NCBI GenBank assembly: GCA_019638935.1 | Contig: JAHBSW010000006.1 | Span: 1 to 64,000 of the forward strand | Source of the DNA: Cryobacterium sp. | GTDB taxonomy: Bacteria; Actinomycetota; Actinomycetes; Actinomycetales; Microbacteriaceae | DNA length: 64,000 nt | Direction of reading: 5' to 3' | Shown: positions 1 to 8,700 of the stretch, piece after piece | Layout of the letters: each line of letters starts with the position of its first letter | How positions within the stretch are numbered: position 1 is the first letter of the stretch | Program-made: the position numbers and the translations under genes | The notes under the pieces: generated by a model | Seen by the model: only the letters and a program-made list of their open reading frames with translations | Told to the model about the DNA's origin: nothing | The model's database searches: none

Positions 1-123
1 CGGCGGCACGGCATCCGTTCGCTCCGCCCAGCTGCTCGAGATGTAGTCGCGGAACGTGTCACTCACGGGCGTCGTCGAGCGGTTGCTCGTCGCTCGGGGT
101 GCAGGGGTCTTCGATTCAGCCAT
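1..123 (-). CDS. Aminopeptidase P family protein, N-terminal fragment
   Basis: An open frame starts with ATG at 123 on the minus strand and runs off the left edge, so only about 41 residues are visible. They read MAESKTPAPR at the start and then contain SDTFRDYISSSWAER. From memory, this kind of Ser/Thr-rich leader followed by a 'FRDYISSxWAER' segment is typical of actinobacterial Xaa-Pro aminopeptidases (M24B), which remove N-terminal residues preceding proline. No metal ligands are visible because they lie in the missing C-terminal pita-bread domain. The frame, codon usage and minus-strand orientation match the next gene. The family call is tentative. Confidence 0.45.
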   Translation of the reverse strand, partial: MAESKTPAPRATSNRSTTPVSDTFRDYISSSWAERTDAVPP

Positions 124-154
124 GCCCCCATTCTCCACCCAAACGTTGGCAGAT

Positions 155-433
155 TCAGGGCGTCAGGTCGCCGCCGCGGCCGAACACCTGACGTGAGATC
201 GCCTGCACGTCACCGTCGAGGGCGGTGATTCTGTCGGACAACCGGTGTTCCATGGCTGCCATCTCGCCTCGAATCTCGCCTCGAAAGCTCACGATCTCGC
301 CGCGGAGTTCAGCGCCCTGTGTCCGAATTTCTGCGGTGATGGTTCGGGTGATGAGTGGAACGATGGTGCCCAGCACCCCGAACAGTGCGGCTGCAAACAC
401 GCCAATAAGTGTCCACACTTGTGGTTCGGTCAT
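155..433 (-). CDS. Small membrane-anchored coiled-coil protein
   Basis: A 92-residue protein of unknown function. One hydrophobic segment (about residues 5-27, TLIGVFAAALFGVLGTIVPL) is followed by a charged heptad-like stretch rich in Glu and Arg (GAELRGEIVSFRGEIRGE) that should form a coiled coil on one face of the membrane. The ATG at 433 is preferred over the in-frame GTG at 442 because an AGGGGGG ribosome site lies 9 nt upstream of it and abuts the GTG. The C-terminus ends in RGGDLTP. Proteins with this one-TM plus coiled-coil layout are common in Microbacteriaceae, and no enzymatic motif is visible. Confidence 0.6.
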   Translation of the reverse strand: MTEPQVWTLIGVFAAALFGVLGTIVPLITRTITAEIRTQGAELRGEIVSFRGEIRGEMAAMEHRLSDRITALDGDVQAISRQVFGRGGDLTP

Positions 434-472
434 GGTCAGCACCCCCCTATTCTGCGCGCACTTCGGTATAAA

Positions 473-533
473 GCGAAGGTCATTTCTGACCTTCGCTGCC
501 GGTGCCAGCGCTGACGGCCGTCTCGGCCGTCAG
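473..533 (+). repeat. Double-hairpin intergenic repeat, copy A
   Basis: Hairpin 1 (473-496) has a perfect 10-bp stem starting GCGAAGGTCA with loop TTTC. A 14-nt spacer TGCCGGTGCCAGCG follows. Hairpin 2 (511-533) has a perfect 9-bp stem CTGACGGCC with loop GTCTC. The same layout recurs at 4953, 43410, 59534 and 59656 with different but still paired stems. It fills the gap between two minus-strand genes, upstream of the small membrane protein. Confidence 0.85.
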
Positions 534-542
534 GTTCTTGGT

Positions 543-1553
543 TCAGCGCAGAGGCTGCAACTGAGCCAGAACAGGCCGGTGGTCGCTGCCCGCCTTGTCG
601 TGCGACTCGATGACCCGGGCGCCCGTGATGCGCCAGCCATCCGTCGCCATCACGTGGTCGATGGGGGCGCCGAGAAAGGCGGGAAGCAGGGTGGGCCAGG
701 TGCCGACCGCACCACTGCCCGCCGCGGCCGCGGCCGAGCGGCACCCGCCGAAGTCGGCGTCGACCGAGCCGGCGAGCGAGGCGAAGTGGTCGAGCGTCGC
801 GTTGAAGTCGCCCGCCATGATCACGTTGCCGGTGCAGAGGGTCGCGAGCACGCGCAGGTCATTGCGCCACTCGTCCAGGTACTGGGGGATGGGGGCGACG
901 GCGTGCACGGCGATGATCGTCGGCCCCACGCCGCTGTCGGGCCGAGCGACGACGGTCGGGAACTGGCGCGTCGGACTCGCGTCGTCGCGGAACGAGTAGG
1001 TGCCGAGGTCGGCGCTCGTCAGCAGCGACGTGGAGCGCGCCTTCGAGACCTCGTCGCGCGCGAAGGTATGCGCCCACATGGGGTGTCCGTTGCGTCCGAG
1101 GATCTCGGCGACCTCGATGGTGAGCTCTCGGGTCGTCTCGGGCAGTGCGACGATGTCGGCGTCGTGCTCGAGGATGAGCTGCGCGATGGTGTCCGCACTG
1201 GGGGAGTCGCCGAGGGTGTTCCAGGTGAGCACCGTGAGGTCGTTCTCGCCCTTCGTCTCGAAACCGCCGCCGTCGAGACCGCGACTCCCGACGACGGCAC
1301 CGTTGAGGCCGACGAAGAGCACGAGAACGAGGGCGAGCGCGGCGGCAAAGCTGCGACCCAGCGGTGACACGAGCGCGATGAGCAGGAGCACGACGATGAG
1401 GATGCCCGCGGCCGCCATCGCGAGACCGCGCAGCGACACGACGTGGGCGACGAGCAGCCACTGCTCGGCGCCGAAGAGCTGAGGCCACGCGAGCACGAGC
1501 AGCACCGCGGTCGCGAGAAGGAGCGCGGTAGCGGCAAGGAAGCGGCGAATCAT
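543..1553 (-). CDS. Membrane-anchored endonuclease/exonuclease/phosphatase family protein
   Basis: A 336-residue protein with three N-terminal hydrophobic segments (about 5-24, 33-62 and 68-90) followed by an EEP-fold domain, probably on the outer face. The domain shows the ordered motifs of this superfamily: WNT with Asn112, LPET with Glu139 as metal ligand, GDFN at 248-251, an IDH at 298-300 and SDHRP at 323-327. EEP enzymes cleave phosphodiesters in nucleic acids, sphingomyelin or phosphoinositides, and the substrate cannot be told here. The gene is divergent from the PHP phosphoesterase, with only 42 bp between the starts. Start ATG at 1553 precedes a clean signal-anchor helix. Confidence 0.85.
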   Translation of the reverse strand: MIRRFLAATALLLATAVLLVLAWPQLFGAEQWLLVAHVVSLRGLAMAAAGILIVVLLLIALVSPLGRSFAAALALVLVLFVGLNGAVVGSRGLDGGGFETKGENDLTVLTWNTLGDSPSADTIAQLILEHDADIVALPETTRELTIEVAEILGRNGHPMWAHTFARDEVSKARSTSLLTSADLGTYSFRDDASPTRQFPTVVARPDSGVGPTIIAVHAVAPIPQYLDEWRNDLRVLATLCTGNVIMAGDFNATLDHFASLAGSVDADFGGCRSAAAAAGSGAVGTWPTLLPAFLGAPIDHVMATDGWRITGARVIESHDKAGSDHRPVLAQLQPLR

Positions 1554-1583
1554 GGCCTAGTGAGACTACCGGTTCGCGAGCCG

Positions 1584-1589
1584 TAGAGT
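1584..1589 (+). promoter_or_regulatory. Predicted -10 element, leaderless start of PHP gene
   Basis: TAGAGT lies exactly 6 nt before the ATG at 1596, which would put the transcription start on the first base of the start codon. No ribosome site is visible upstream. No clear -35 box is seen. Confidence 0.5.
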
Positions 1590-1595
1590 TGCTGA

Positions 1596-2447
1596 ATGCG
1601 GGAGCCGATCGATCTTCATACGCACTCGAGTGTCTCTGACGGCACGGAGACGCCGCGTGAGCTCATCGCGGCCGCGATCGAGGCGGGGCTGGGCACGATC
1701 GCCCTCACCGATCACGACACGACCGCGGGGTGGGAGGATGCCTTCGCTGCTGCTGCGGGCACGGGCCTCACCGTCATCCCCGGCATGGAGCTCAGCACGC
1801 GCGTGGGTCACGCGAGCGTGCACCTGCTCGCCTACCTCATCGACCCCGACGATCTCGACCTGCGCGAGGAGACCCTGCGCATCCGCGAAGACCGCCTGTC
1901 GCGGGCGGAGAAGATCGTGTCGCGTCTCGCCGCCGACTTCGACATCTCCTGGACCGATGTGCTGACGCAGGTGAGCGACGGCGCCACGGTCGGCCGGCCG
2001 CACATCGCCGATGCACTCGTCGCCCGGGGGGCGGCGATGGATCGCAGTGCCGCCTTCCGCGACATCCTGCACCCCCGGCACGGCTACTTCGTGCCGCACT
2101 ACGCGCCCGATCCGCTTCACGCGATCGAGCTCGTGCGCAACGCGGGCGGTGTGCCGGTGCTCGCGCACCCCGCGACGCGGGGCATCGATGCGCTGGTGCC
2201 CCGTGAACACCTCATGCAGCTCGTGGATGCCGGGCTCTTCGGGCTCGAGCTGCGCCACCGTGAGAACCGACCCGACGGTGTCGCGATCCTCAGCGGCTAC
2301 GCCGAGGAGTTCGGTCTCGTCGTCACGGGATCGAGCGACTACCACGGTGCGGGCAAGCCGAACCGCCTCGGCGAGAACACGACGGAGCGCGCGGTGCTCG
2401 AGCGGATCGTGCACGAGGCGAGCGGCACGATGCCGTTCTTCGGCTAG
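1596..2447 (+). CDS. PHP domain metal-dependent phosphoesterase
   Basis: A 283-residue stand-alone PHP (polymerase and histidinol phosphatase) protein. The metal-site motifs are present: DLHTHS at the N-terminus, LTDHDT near residue 40, an Ala-His-Pro in VLAHPATRG, and GSSDYHG near the C-terminus. Members of this group include 3',5'-nucleoside bisphosphate phosphatases that degrade pAp and short oligoribonucleotides, so nucleotide recycling is a reasonable role, though substrate is inferred from family only. It converges on the RNA helicase gene, with an inverted TCGAGA repeat between the two stop codons that could terminate both. The start appears leaderless. Confidence 0.88.
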   Translation: MREPIDLHTHSSVSDGTETPRELIAAAIEAGLGTIALTDHDTTAGWEDAFAAAAGTGLTVIPGMELSTRVGHASVHLLAYLIDPDDLDLREETLRIREDRLSRAEKIVSRLAADFDISWTDVLTQVSDGATVGRPHIADALVARGAAMDRSAAFRDILHPRHGYFVPHYAPDPLHAIELVRNAGGVPVLAHPATRGIDALVPREHLMQLVDAGLFGLELRHRENRPDGVAILSGYAEEFGLVVTGSSDYHGAGKPNRLGENTTERAVLERIVHEASGTMPFFG

Positions 2448-2452
2448 CACTC

Positions 2453-2592
2453 TGGTCGACTCGATCTCGATACGCGCTGCGCGCTACTCGATCACCGAAT
2501 CTTCGCTGGTCGAGCGCCGCCCTGAGGCCCTCGACCGGCGTTAGGTGCCGGTGATCGAGTGGAGGGCGTAGCCCTCGTATCGAGATCGACCT
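2453..2592. repeat. Inverted TCGAGA-type repeats between convergent genes
   Basis: Two copies of a GGTCGA...CTCGATACG palindromic unit face each other, one at about 2453-2497 and its reverse at about 2546-2592. Together they can fold into a long stem. They fill the gap between the PHP gene and the helicase, whose genes converge here, so a bidirectional terminator role is likely. The same family recurs at 12270, 13044, 23567 and 59632. Confidence 0.75.
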
Positions 2593-2596
2593 GCCC

Positions 2597-4099
2597 CTAG
2601 GCCGCGGGCGGCGGGTTGCCCGTGCCCGTGCTGGGTCGGCGGGTGCGGTTGCGGCGGCGGCGCGCCGGGCCCGAACCGTCGTGCGTGCCCGCTCCCGCGG
2701 GCTTCGCCGTGTCCGAGCTCGTCGGCTGCCCGCCGCGTGTGCGCTTGCGGTTGCGGTCGGAGCCCCCGCGTGCCCCCGAGCCCGCGCTGCCCTGGCCGTC
2801 GCGCCGCGATCCGCGACCGGGCGATGCCGTCGCGGATCGCGAGGGCCGGTCGCCCGCGGGCGCGGCGGTCGCCAGGCGGCCCTTCGTTCCCTCGGGGATG
2901 CCGAGATCGCTGAACAGGTGCGGCGATGACGAGTAGGTCTCGACGGGTTCGGGAATGTTCATCTCGAGCCCGCGGTTGATGAGACCCCACTTGTGCAGGT
3001 CGTCCCAGTCGACGAAGGTGACGGCGATGCCGGTCTTGCCCGCGCGCCCCGTGCGCCCGGCGCGGTGCAGGTAGGTGTCGGGGTCGTCGGGCACGGTGTG
3101 GTTGATGACGTGCGTGACGTCGTCGACGTCGATGCCTCGCGCCGCGACATCCGTCGCGATGAGGATCTCCTTCTTGCCCGCCTTGAACGCGGCCATGGCA
3201 CGCTCGCGCTGCTCCTGGTTGAGGTCGCCGTGCACGGCGGCGGCATTGAAGCCGCGGTCGCCGAGCTCCTCGACGAGCTTCGCGGCGGCGCGCTTGGTGC
3301 GGGTGAAGATGACGGTCTTGCCTCGGCCCTCGGCCTGCAGGATGCGCGAGATCACCTCGTCCTTGTCGAGCGAGTGCGCGCGGTAGACCACGTGACGGAT
3401 GTTGGCCTGCGTGAGGCCCTCGTCGGGGTCGGTGGCGCGGATGTGGATGGGCCGGTTCATGAAGCGCCGCGCGAGGGCGACGATCGGTCCGGGCATCGTC
3501 GCGGAGAAGAGCATCGTGTGGCGCTCGGCCGGGGTCTGCGCGAAGAGCTTCTCGATGTCGCCGAGAAAGCCGAGGTCGAGCATCTTGTCGGCCTCGTCGA
3601 GCACCATGACCTTGATGTTCTTCAGGCTGAGCTTGCGCTGGGCGGCGAGGTCGAGCAGACGCCCGGGGGTGCCGACGACGACCTGCGCGCCGTCGTCGAG
3701 CTGCTCGAGCTGGCCCTCGTAGGCCTTGCCGCCGTAGATGGCGGCCACCTTGGTGGGGCGGTTCGACGACGCGGTGACGAGGTCTTCGGCGACCTGCACG
3801 CACAGCTCGCGCGTGGGAACGACCACGAGGGCCTGCACGCCGGGCTCGGGGTCGGTGCCGAGGGCCTGCAGGAGGGGGAGACCGAAGCCGAAGGTCTTGC
3901 CCGTGCCGGTCTTGGCCTGGCCGATGATGTCCTGGCCGCCGAGTCCGAGGGGGATGGTCTGCGCCTGGATGGGGAAGGGCTCGATGATGCCCTTGGCCGC
4001 GAGGGCGTCGACCATGTCCTGGTCGACGCCGAGTGCTGAGAATGTCAAGTTGTCTGTGCCTTGTCCTGGGTCGTACGAAAGCGCCCCACTCTGATCCAA
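2597..4099 (-). CDS. DEAD-box ATP-dependent RNA helicase
   Basis: A 500-residue RhlE/DeaD-type helicase. Visible motifs in order: Q motif region with FPIQAQTIP, Walker A AKTGTGKT (62-69), PTRELC, DEAD (168-171), SAT (199-201), ARGID and HRAGRTGRAG. After about residue 410 the protein becomes an Arg/Gly/Pro-rich basic tail typical of RNA-binding extensions. It unwinds structured RNA during ribosome assembly or mRNA decay. Start TTG at 4099 is chosen because GAGGGG sits 9-10 nt upstream. A later TTG (in DNLTF) or ATG at 4015 are alternatives. Its neighbour, a divergent ferritin-like gene, is a conserved actinobacterial pairing. Confidence 0.93.
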   Translation of the reverse strand: MDQSGALSYDPGQGTDNLTFSALGVDQDMVDALAAKGIIEPFPIQAQTIPLGLGGQDIIGQAKTGTGKTFGFGLPLLQALGTDPEPGVQALVVVPTRELCVQVAEDLVTASSNRPTKVAAIYGGKAYEGQLEQLDDGAQVVVGTPGRLLDLAAQRKLSLKNIKVMVLDEADKMLDLGFLGDIEKLFAQTPAERHTMLFSATMPGPIVALARRFMNRPIHIRATDPDEGLTQANIRHVVYRAHSLDKDEVISRILQAEGRGKTVIFTRTKRAAAKLVEELGDRGFNAAAVHGDLNQEQRERAMAAFKAGKKEILIATDVAARGIDVDDVTHVINHTVPDDPDTYLHRAGRTGRAGKTGIAVTFVDWDDLHKWGLINRGLEMNIPEPVETYSSSPHLFSDLGIPEGTKGRLATAAPAGDRPSRSATASPGRGSRRDGQGSAGSGARGGSDRNRKRTRGGQPTSSDTAKPAGAGTHDGSGPARRRRNRTRRPSTGTGNPPPAA

Positions 4100-4109
4100 G
4101 GGCGCAGCA

Positions 4110-4127
4110 CCCCTCGCTTTTCGAGGG
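4110..4127 (-). promoter_or_regulatory. Hairpin covering the helicase ribosome-binding site
   Basis: On the mRNA strand CCCTCG pairs with CGAGGG around a 5-nt AAAAG loop. The 3' arm plus one G forms GAGGGG, the only good Shine-Dalgarno for the TTG start at 4099. The stem is perfect, 6 bp. Confidence 0.5.
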
Positions 4128-4204
4128 TCGGTATCAACTTTACTGTGCGCTCGCTGTGCAGCCGTTCAGAGACACTCCGCCCGCTCTGCCGCCACCGGGG
4201 CCGG

Positions 4205-4210
4205 TAGGAT
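4205..4210 (+). promoter_or_regulatory. Predicted -10 element, leaderless start of ferritin-like gene
   Basis: TAGGAT lies 7 nt before the GTG at 4218, with no ribosome site between. The layout matches the TANNNT-N6/7-start pattern seen at many genes in this window. Confidence 0.45.
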
Positions 4211-4217
4211 CTACAGA

Positions 4218-4934
4218 GTGGTGAACCTGTTCAAGAAGCGCCCCCGCCGGTCGCAGCCCAGCCGTGCACCGCGTGCTGATCAGAGCCCCAGCATCAACCG
4301 GGTCGGTCTTGCCCAGTTGACCCCCGAACTGCCGCGCTATCTCGCGCACGGCGCCTACCTGCAGCTCTCGCTGTTCGAGACGCTGAGCAAGGCGATCATC
4401 GCCGCGCCGACGACGAAGACGAAGACCGCCGTGAGTCGCGTCGCCGACGTGGTGCTCGATCGGCACCACGCATTGAGCGCGGACCTCGAGCGGGAGGGTC
4501 TCGATGCCGCGACGGCGATGGAGCCGTTCGCGGCATCCGTCACGGCGTTCCACGAGCGTGTTCACGGTGCCGACTGGGACGAGCTGCTCATGTCGGCGTA
4601 TGTCGTTTCCGGCATCCTCGACGACTGCTTCGTGCAGCTCGCGGGTGGACTCCCGGGCGACTACCCCGAGCGCATGACCGCGCTGCTCGCGGGAGACGAG
4701 GTGACGGATGCCCTCGCCGCGGTTCTGAGCGAAGAGATCTCCGCGAACCCGAAGCTCGCCTCGCGACTCGCGCTCTGGGGGCGTCGACTGGTCGGCGACA
4801 CGCTCCTCGTCGCGCGTTCGGCCGCCGACATCCCTCAGGACACGGCGACAGACGACGAACGACTGGAGCCCGCGTTCACGGAGCTCGTCGCGGATCACAC
4901 GCGACGCATGGACGACCTGGGACTCACGGCGTAG
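4218..4934 (+). CDS. Ferritin-like fold protein (MiaE_2-like)
   Basis: A 238-residue, largely helical protein. After a basic, Pro-rich leader (about residues 1-25) the core carries repeated Glu and His residues on helices (YLQLSLFETL, DRHHALSADLERE, FHERVH), which fits the ferritin-like four-helix bundle assigned in Actinobacteria to a family related to the tRNA hydroxylase MiaE. Whether it binds iron or hydroxylates tRNA is not shown. In Actinobacteria this gene regularly lies beside a DEAD-box helicase and DUF3107, as here. GTG at 4218 is followed directly by a second GTG, and either could initiate. Confidence 0.8.
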   Translation: MVNLFKKRPRRSQPSRAPRADQSPSINRVGLAQLTPELPRYLAHGAYLQLSLFETLSKAIIAAPTTKTKTAVSRVADVVLDRHHALSADLEREGLDAATAMEPFAASVTAFHERVHGADWDELLMSAYVVSGILDDCFVQLAGGLPGDYPERMTALLAGDEVTDALAAVLSEEISANPKLASRLALWGRRLVGDTLLVARSAADIPQDTATDDERLEPAFTELVADHTRRMDDLGLTA

Positions 4935-4952
4935 CACGCGCTTCGGCACTGA

Positions 4953-5013
4953 GCGATGACCAGAAATGGCCATCGCCGCCGGTGCCAGTGCCGACGCCCG
5001 TCTCCGGCGTCGG
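4953..5013 (+). repeat. Double-hairpin intergenic repeat, copy B (hairpin 1 flipped)
   Basis: Hairpin 1 (4953-4976) has a 10-bp stem with one A-C mismatch and loop GAAA, the complement of the TTTC seen in copy A. The spacer CGCCGGTGCCAGTG and hairpin 2 (4991-5013, loop GTCTC, outer stem CCGACGCC) keep the copy A orientation. It lies between convergent genes. Confidence 0.8.
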
Positions 5014-5044
5014 TCTGCGGCGCTTTCGCGAGACCGACGGCCGG

Positions 5045-5347
5045 TTAAGCCACCCGGCGAGGGTCGGTCAGCTCGGCGAGTTGCGTGGCCTCGAGGGCGG
5101 CGCGGTGACGGGGAAGGTAGAGTGCCGCACCGATCGCGGCGAGGGCGCCGGCACCGAGCACGACGAGCCACATCCATACGGTGCCCTGGTCGATCCCGGC
5201 CCAGGTGAAAGCGCCCCAGGCGATGGATGACACGACGATGCTGATGGCGGGAAGCAGCAGGAGCCCATACGAGGAGCGGCCCGGCAGCAGGTAACGCGTG
5301 ATCGCGCCGAGGGCGGCGGCGAGCACGACGATGTAGATGAGGCCCAT
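5045..5347 (-). CDS. Small integral membrane protein
   Basis: A 100-residue hydrophobic protein with three likely transmembrane segments (about 2-20, 26-50 and 58-78) and a short charged C-terminal tail with ALEATQLAELTDPRR. No catalytic motif is seen and I do not recognise a named family. It is translationally coupled to the DUF3107 gene: the upstream stop and this ATG share one base (TGATG at 5345-5349). The coupling suggests the two are made together, though a functional link is only inferred. Confidence 0.75.
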   Translation of the reverse strand: MGLIYIVVLAAALGAITRYLLPGRSSYGLLLLPAISIVVSSIAWGAFTWAGIDQGTVWMWLVVLGAGALAAIGAALYLPRHRAALEATQLAELTDPRRVA

Positions 5348-5571
5348 CAGGCGACGAATCCGACGCGGCGGGACGACTCCGAACCGACCTCGACGTAGGC
5401 GAGGCTCGAGACGGGAACGATGAACTCACGGCCCTTCTCGTCGGCGATCGTGAAGAACGTGGCGTCACTCTCGAGGGCCGTGCTCACGATCTTCTGGATG
5501 TCACCAGCGGACTGGTTCGATTCGAAGGCCAGTTCGCGGGCACTGTTGATGATTCCGATGCGTATCTCCAC
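5347..5571 (-). CDS. DUF3107 domain-containing protein
   Basis: A 74-residue protein that spans the whole DUF3107 family. It starts MEIRIGIINSARELAFES and carries the conserved VSTALESDATFFTIADEKG block, ending in VGFVA. Its mycobacterial counterpart is the small antigen-like protein Rv3208A. The fold should be a small beta-sheet protein, and no function is established that I know of. It sits in its usual neighbourhood between the ferritin-like gene and the AdnAB helicase genes, and is coupled to the membrane protein that follows. Confidence 0.88.
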   Translation of the reverse strand: MEIRIGIINSARELAFESNQSAGDIQKIVSTALESDATFFTIADEKGREFIVPVSSLAYVEVGSESSRRVGFVA

Positions 5572-5760
5572 GTGCCCAGATTACGCCAGAACCGGGCCGC
5601 GCTGCCGCGTCGACGGTGCCCTGTTCGTTGGCAGCGTAGCGAGGGGTGCCGGTGGCCCTGGGCCGGTGTCCGATGCGGTTCGGTACATCTGACACGGCTC
5701 GAGCGGTGCGGCTTGCATCGAACCGCCTCGGTCAGCCAGTCGTGTGTGGGCGGCGTGCGT

Positions 5761-5766
5761 TAGCTT
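5761..5766 (+). promoter_or_regulatory. Predicted -10 element of adnA
   Basis: TAGCTT lies 7 nt before ATG 5774, consistent with a leaderless transcript. No Shine-Dalgarno is present before that ATG. Confidence 0.4.
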
Positions 5767-5773
5767 TGCTGGC

Positions 5774-8700
5774 ATGAGCGCATCAGGCACCGACAGCCAC
5801 GGCGGTGGCCGGACGCCCGGTCTCGACGCCCCGCGCCTCGACCCCTCGCAGCACGCGGTTCTCGACCTGGCGCCTGGTGACTCGGCCGTGGTGCTGGGCG
5901 CGCCCGGCTCCGGCAAGACGACCACACTGGTCGAGTTCGTCGCCCACCGGGTGCTGCACGATGGTCTCGATCCCTCGGCCGTCCTCGCTCTCGCGCCGTC
6001 GCGCACCGCGGCGACGGCGCTGCGCGATTCGCTGGGCGCGCGCCTCGGGATCACGACGGCCGGCCCGCTCGCGCGCACGGCCAATTCGCTCGCCTTCGAC
6101 ATCGTCACGCACGCCCGTCGCGCCGCCGGCCTCGTGCCGCCGCGGCTGATCTCGGGGGGCGAGCAGGACGGCGACATCGCTGCGCTGCTTGCGGGTCACC
6201 TCGACGACGGAGCGGGGCCGTCGTGGCCCGAGACCCTCGGCCCCGACGTGCGAGGTCTGCGGGTCTTCCGCACCGAGCTGCGCGAGCTCATGATGCGCGT
6301 CACCGAACGGGGTGTTCCGCTCGACCGGTTGCGGGCGCTCGGACGCGAGCACGGGCATCCGGAGTGGCAGGCCGTCGCCGACTTCGTGCAGGAGTACCGC
6401 GACGTTCTGGCGTTCGCGCGCGACGACCAGTTCGACTCGACCGAGCTCGTGGTGCTCGCGACCGGACTGCTCGATCGGGGTGAGCCCGGCGAACTCGCGG
6501 GCGGGTTGCAGATCGTGCTCGTCGACGATGTGCAGGAGGTGTCGCGCTCGCAGCTCAGCCTGCTCGCCGCCCTCGCGCGACGCGGCGTGTCGATCATCGG
6601 TTTCGGTGACCCGGATGTCGCGACGAGCGCCTTCCGCGGCGCTGAGCCCCGCGCGGTCGGCGAGTTCGGCACACTGCTCGGCGTCGAGGTGCAGACGCTC
6701 ATGCTCTCGACCGTGCATCGGCACGGGGCAGCCCTGCGGGAGTTCACGGGGCGCGTCGTCGAGCGGATCGGCACCTCGGGCGTCGTCGGGCATCGGGCGG
6801 CGGGGGTCGGCGCGGCGGGAGAGACCGTCGGAGGTTCCGAACCCGATCTCGGCGCACCCGTTGTGACACTCCGTGCCGCTTCGCAGGGTCGCGAGCGTGC
6901 CGCGATCGCCCGGCTGCTGCGCGAGCACCACATTCACCGCGGGGTGCCGTGGAGCCGGCTTGCCGTGATCGTGCGCAGCGGCGCGCTCGTGCCCGGGGTG
7001 GCGCGGTCGCTCTCGCTCGCGAATGTTCCGACGCGCACGACCGCGGCGGGTGCGGCTCTTCGCGACGATGCCGCCGCGCGCGCGCTGCTCGCCGTGATCG
7101 ACGTGGGAATAGATCGTGCACGGCTCACGCCGGAGTCCGCGGTCGAACTGCTCACGGGACCGTTCGGCCGCCTCGACCGACTCGCGCTGCGTCGACTGCG
7201 CCTCGCGCTGCGTGCCGAGGAGCTCGCCGGCGGTGGCAATCGGCCGAGCGATGAGCTTCTCGTCGAGGCCCTCGCCGAGCCGGGACGGCTCGTCACCATC
7301 GAGCGTCACGTTGCCCAGCACGCTGCCGCGCTCGCGACGCACCTCGGAGCGGTGCGTGCCGCGCACGCCGAGGGTGCGACGATCGAAGAGCTGCTGTGGC
7401 TCGTCTGGGACGGCAGCGGACTCGCCGACGAGTGGCTCGCCGAATCCCAGGGTTCCGGCATCGCCGCCACCGAGGCGAACCGCGCCCTCGACGGGATTCT
7501 CGCGCTCTTCACGGCGGCCAAGCGCTTCGTCGAGCGGGGAGAGTCCCGCGGGGCGGAGCTCTTTCTCGACGGCGTGCTCGACGCCGAGGTGCCCGAAGAC
7601 AGCCTCGCACCGCGGTCGGTCGCCGAGTCGGTGCTCGTCACAACGCCCTCGGGCGCCGTCGGGCTCGAGTTCGATGTCGTCGTCGTGGCGGGGCTTCAAG
7701 ACGGAGTCTGGCCCAACCTCAAACCGCGCGGTTCGCTGCTCGCCGCCGACGAGTTCGCCCGAATCAGCGACGGCGCAGACGCCGGCATCACGTCCGGGTC
7801 TGCACAGGCCAACCGCACCGATGTGCTCCACGACGAGTTGCGGATGTTCGCACTCGCCGTCTCGCGCGCCCGCCACCAGGTCGTGCTCAGCGCCACGAGC
7901 AACGACGACGAGAGCGAGAGTGTGCTCCTGAGGCTCGGCCCCGAAGCGGACGAATCGCTTTCCGCAGCGCGCCCGCCGCTCACCCTGCGCGGTCTGGTCG
8001 GGCAGTTGCGGCGCGTGCTCACGGGAACGCATGCGGGGCACGAGGCGCGAGCGGCTGCGGCATCCGGTCTCGCGCAGCTCGCCGCCGAGCACATTCCCGG
8101 GGCCGACCCCGACGACTGGCACGGCCTCGCCGAACCGTCGACCACGAAGCCGCTGTTCGCCGACGACGACCACGTGCGCATCTCGCCCTCGACGCTCGAG
8201 GCGTTCGAGGAGTCACCCCTCGACTGGTTCATCGACCGTGTCTCGGGCTCGCAGTCGAGCAACGCGATGGGACTCGGCACGATCGTGCACTCGGCCATGG
8301 AGCACACCCCCGATTCGTCGTACGAGTCCGTCTGGAAACTCATCGACGAGCGCTGGGGCGAGCTGCTGTTCGAGGCACCGTGGCTCGCCGAGCGAGAGCG
8401 GCGGGCGGCGCAGAAGATCGCCCGCGGGGTCGCCGAGTATCTGCGCCACTTCGAGCGCGACGGCAAGTCGCTCGCCAACGCCGAGGAGCGTTTCGAGCTC
8501 GAGGTGCCGCCCGCGAAGCTCGTCGGCTCGATCGACCGTGTCGAGCGGGATGCCGCGGGCGGGGTCACCATCGTCGACCTCAAGACGGGAGCCTCCAAGG
8601 TCACGGGGGAGCAGCTCGCCGGCCACGCTCAGCTTCAGGCATATCAGCTCGCCTACGCCGAGGGACAACTCGACGGGGTGCTCGCCGAGTTCGGGGAGCA

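Noticed and set aside
225..1367. A 380-residue plus-strand frame across the EEP-fold gene
   Set aside because: Antisense shadow of the phosphohydrolase with low-complexity composition and no domain.
5783..8173. A 796-residue minus-strand frame opposite adnA
   Set aside because: Its codon positions mirror adnA, it is Arg/Glu-rich and motif-free, while the plus strand shows full helicase and nuclease motifs.
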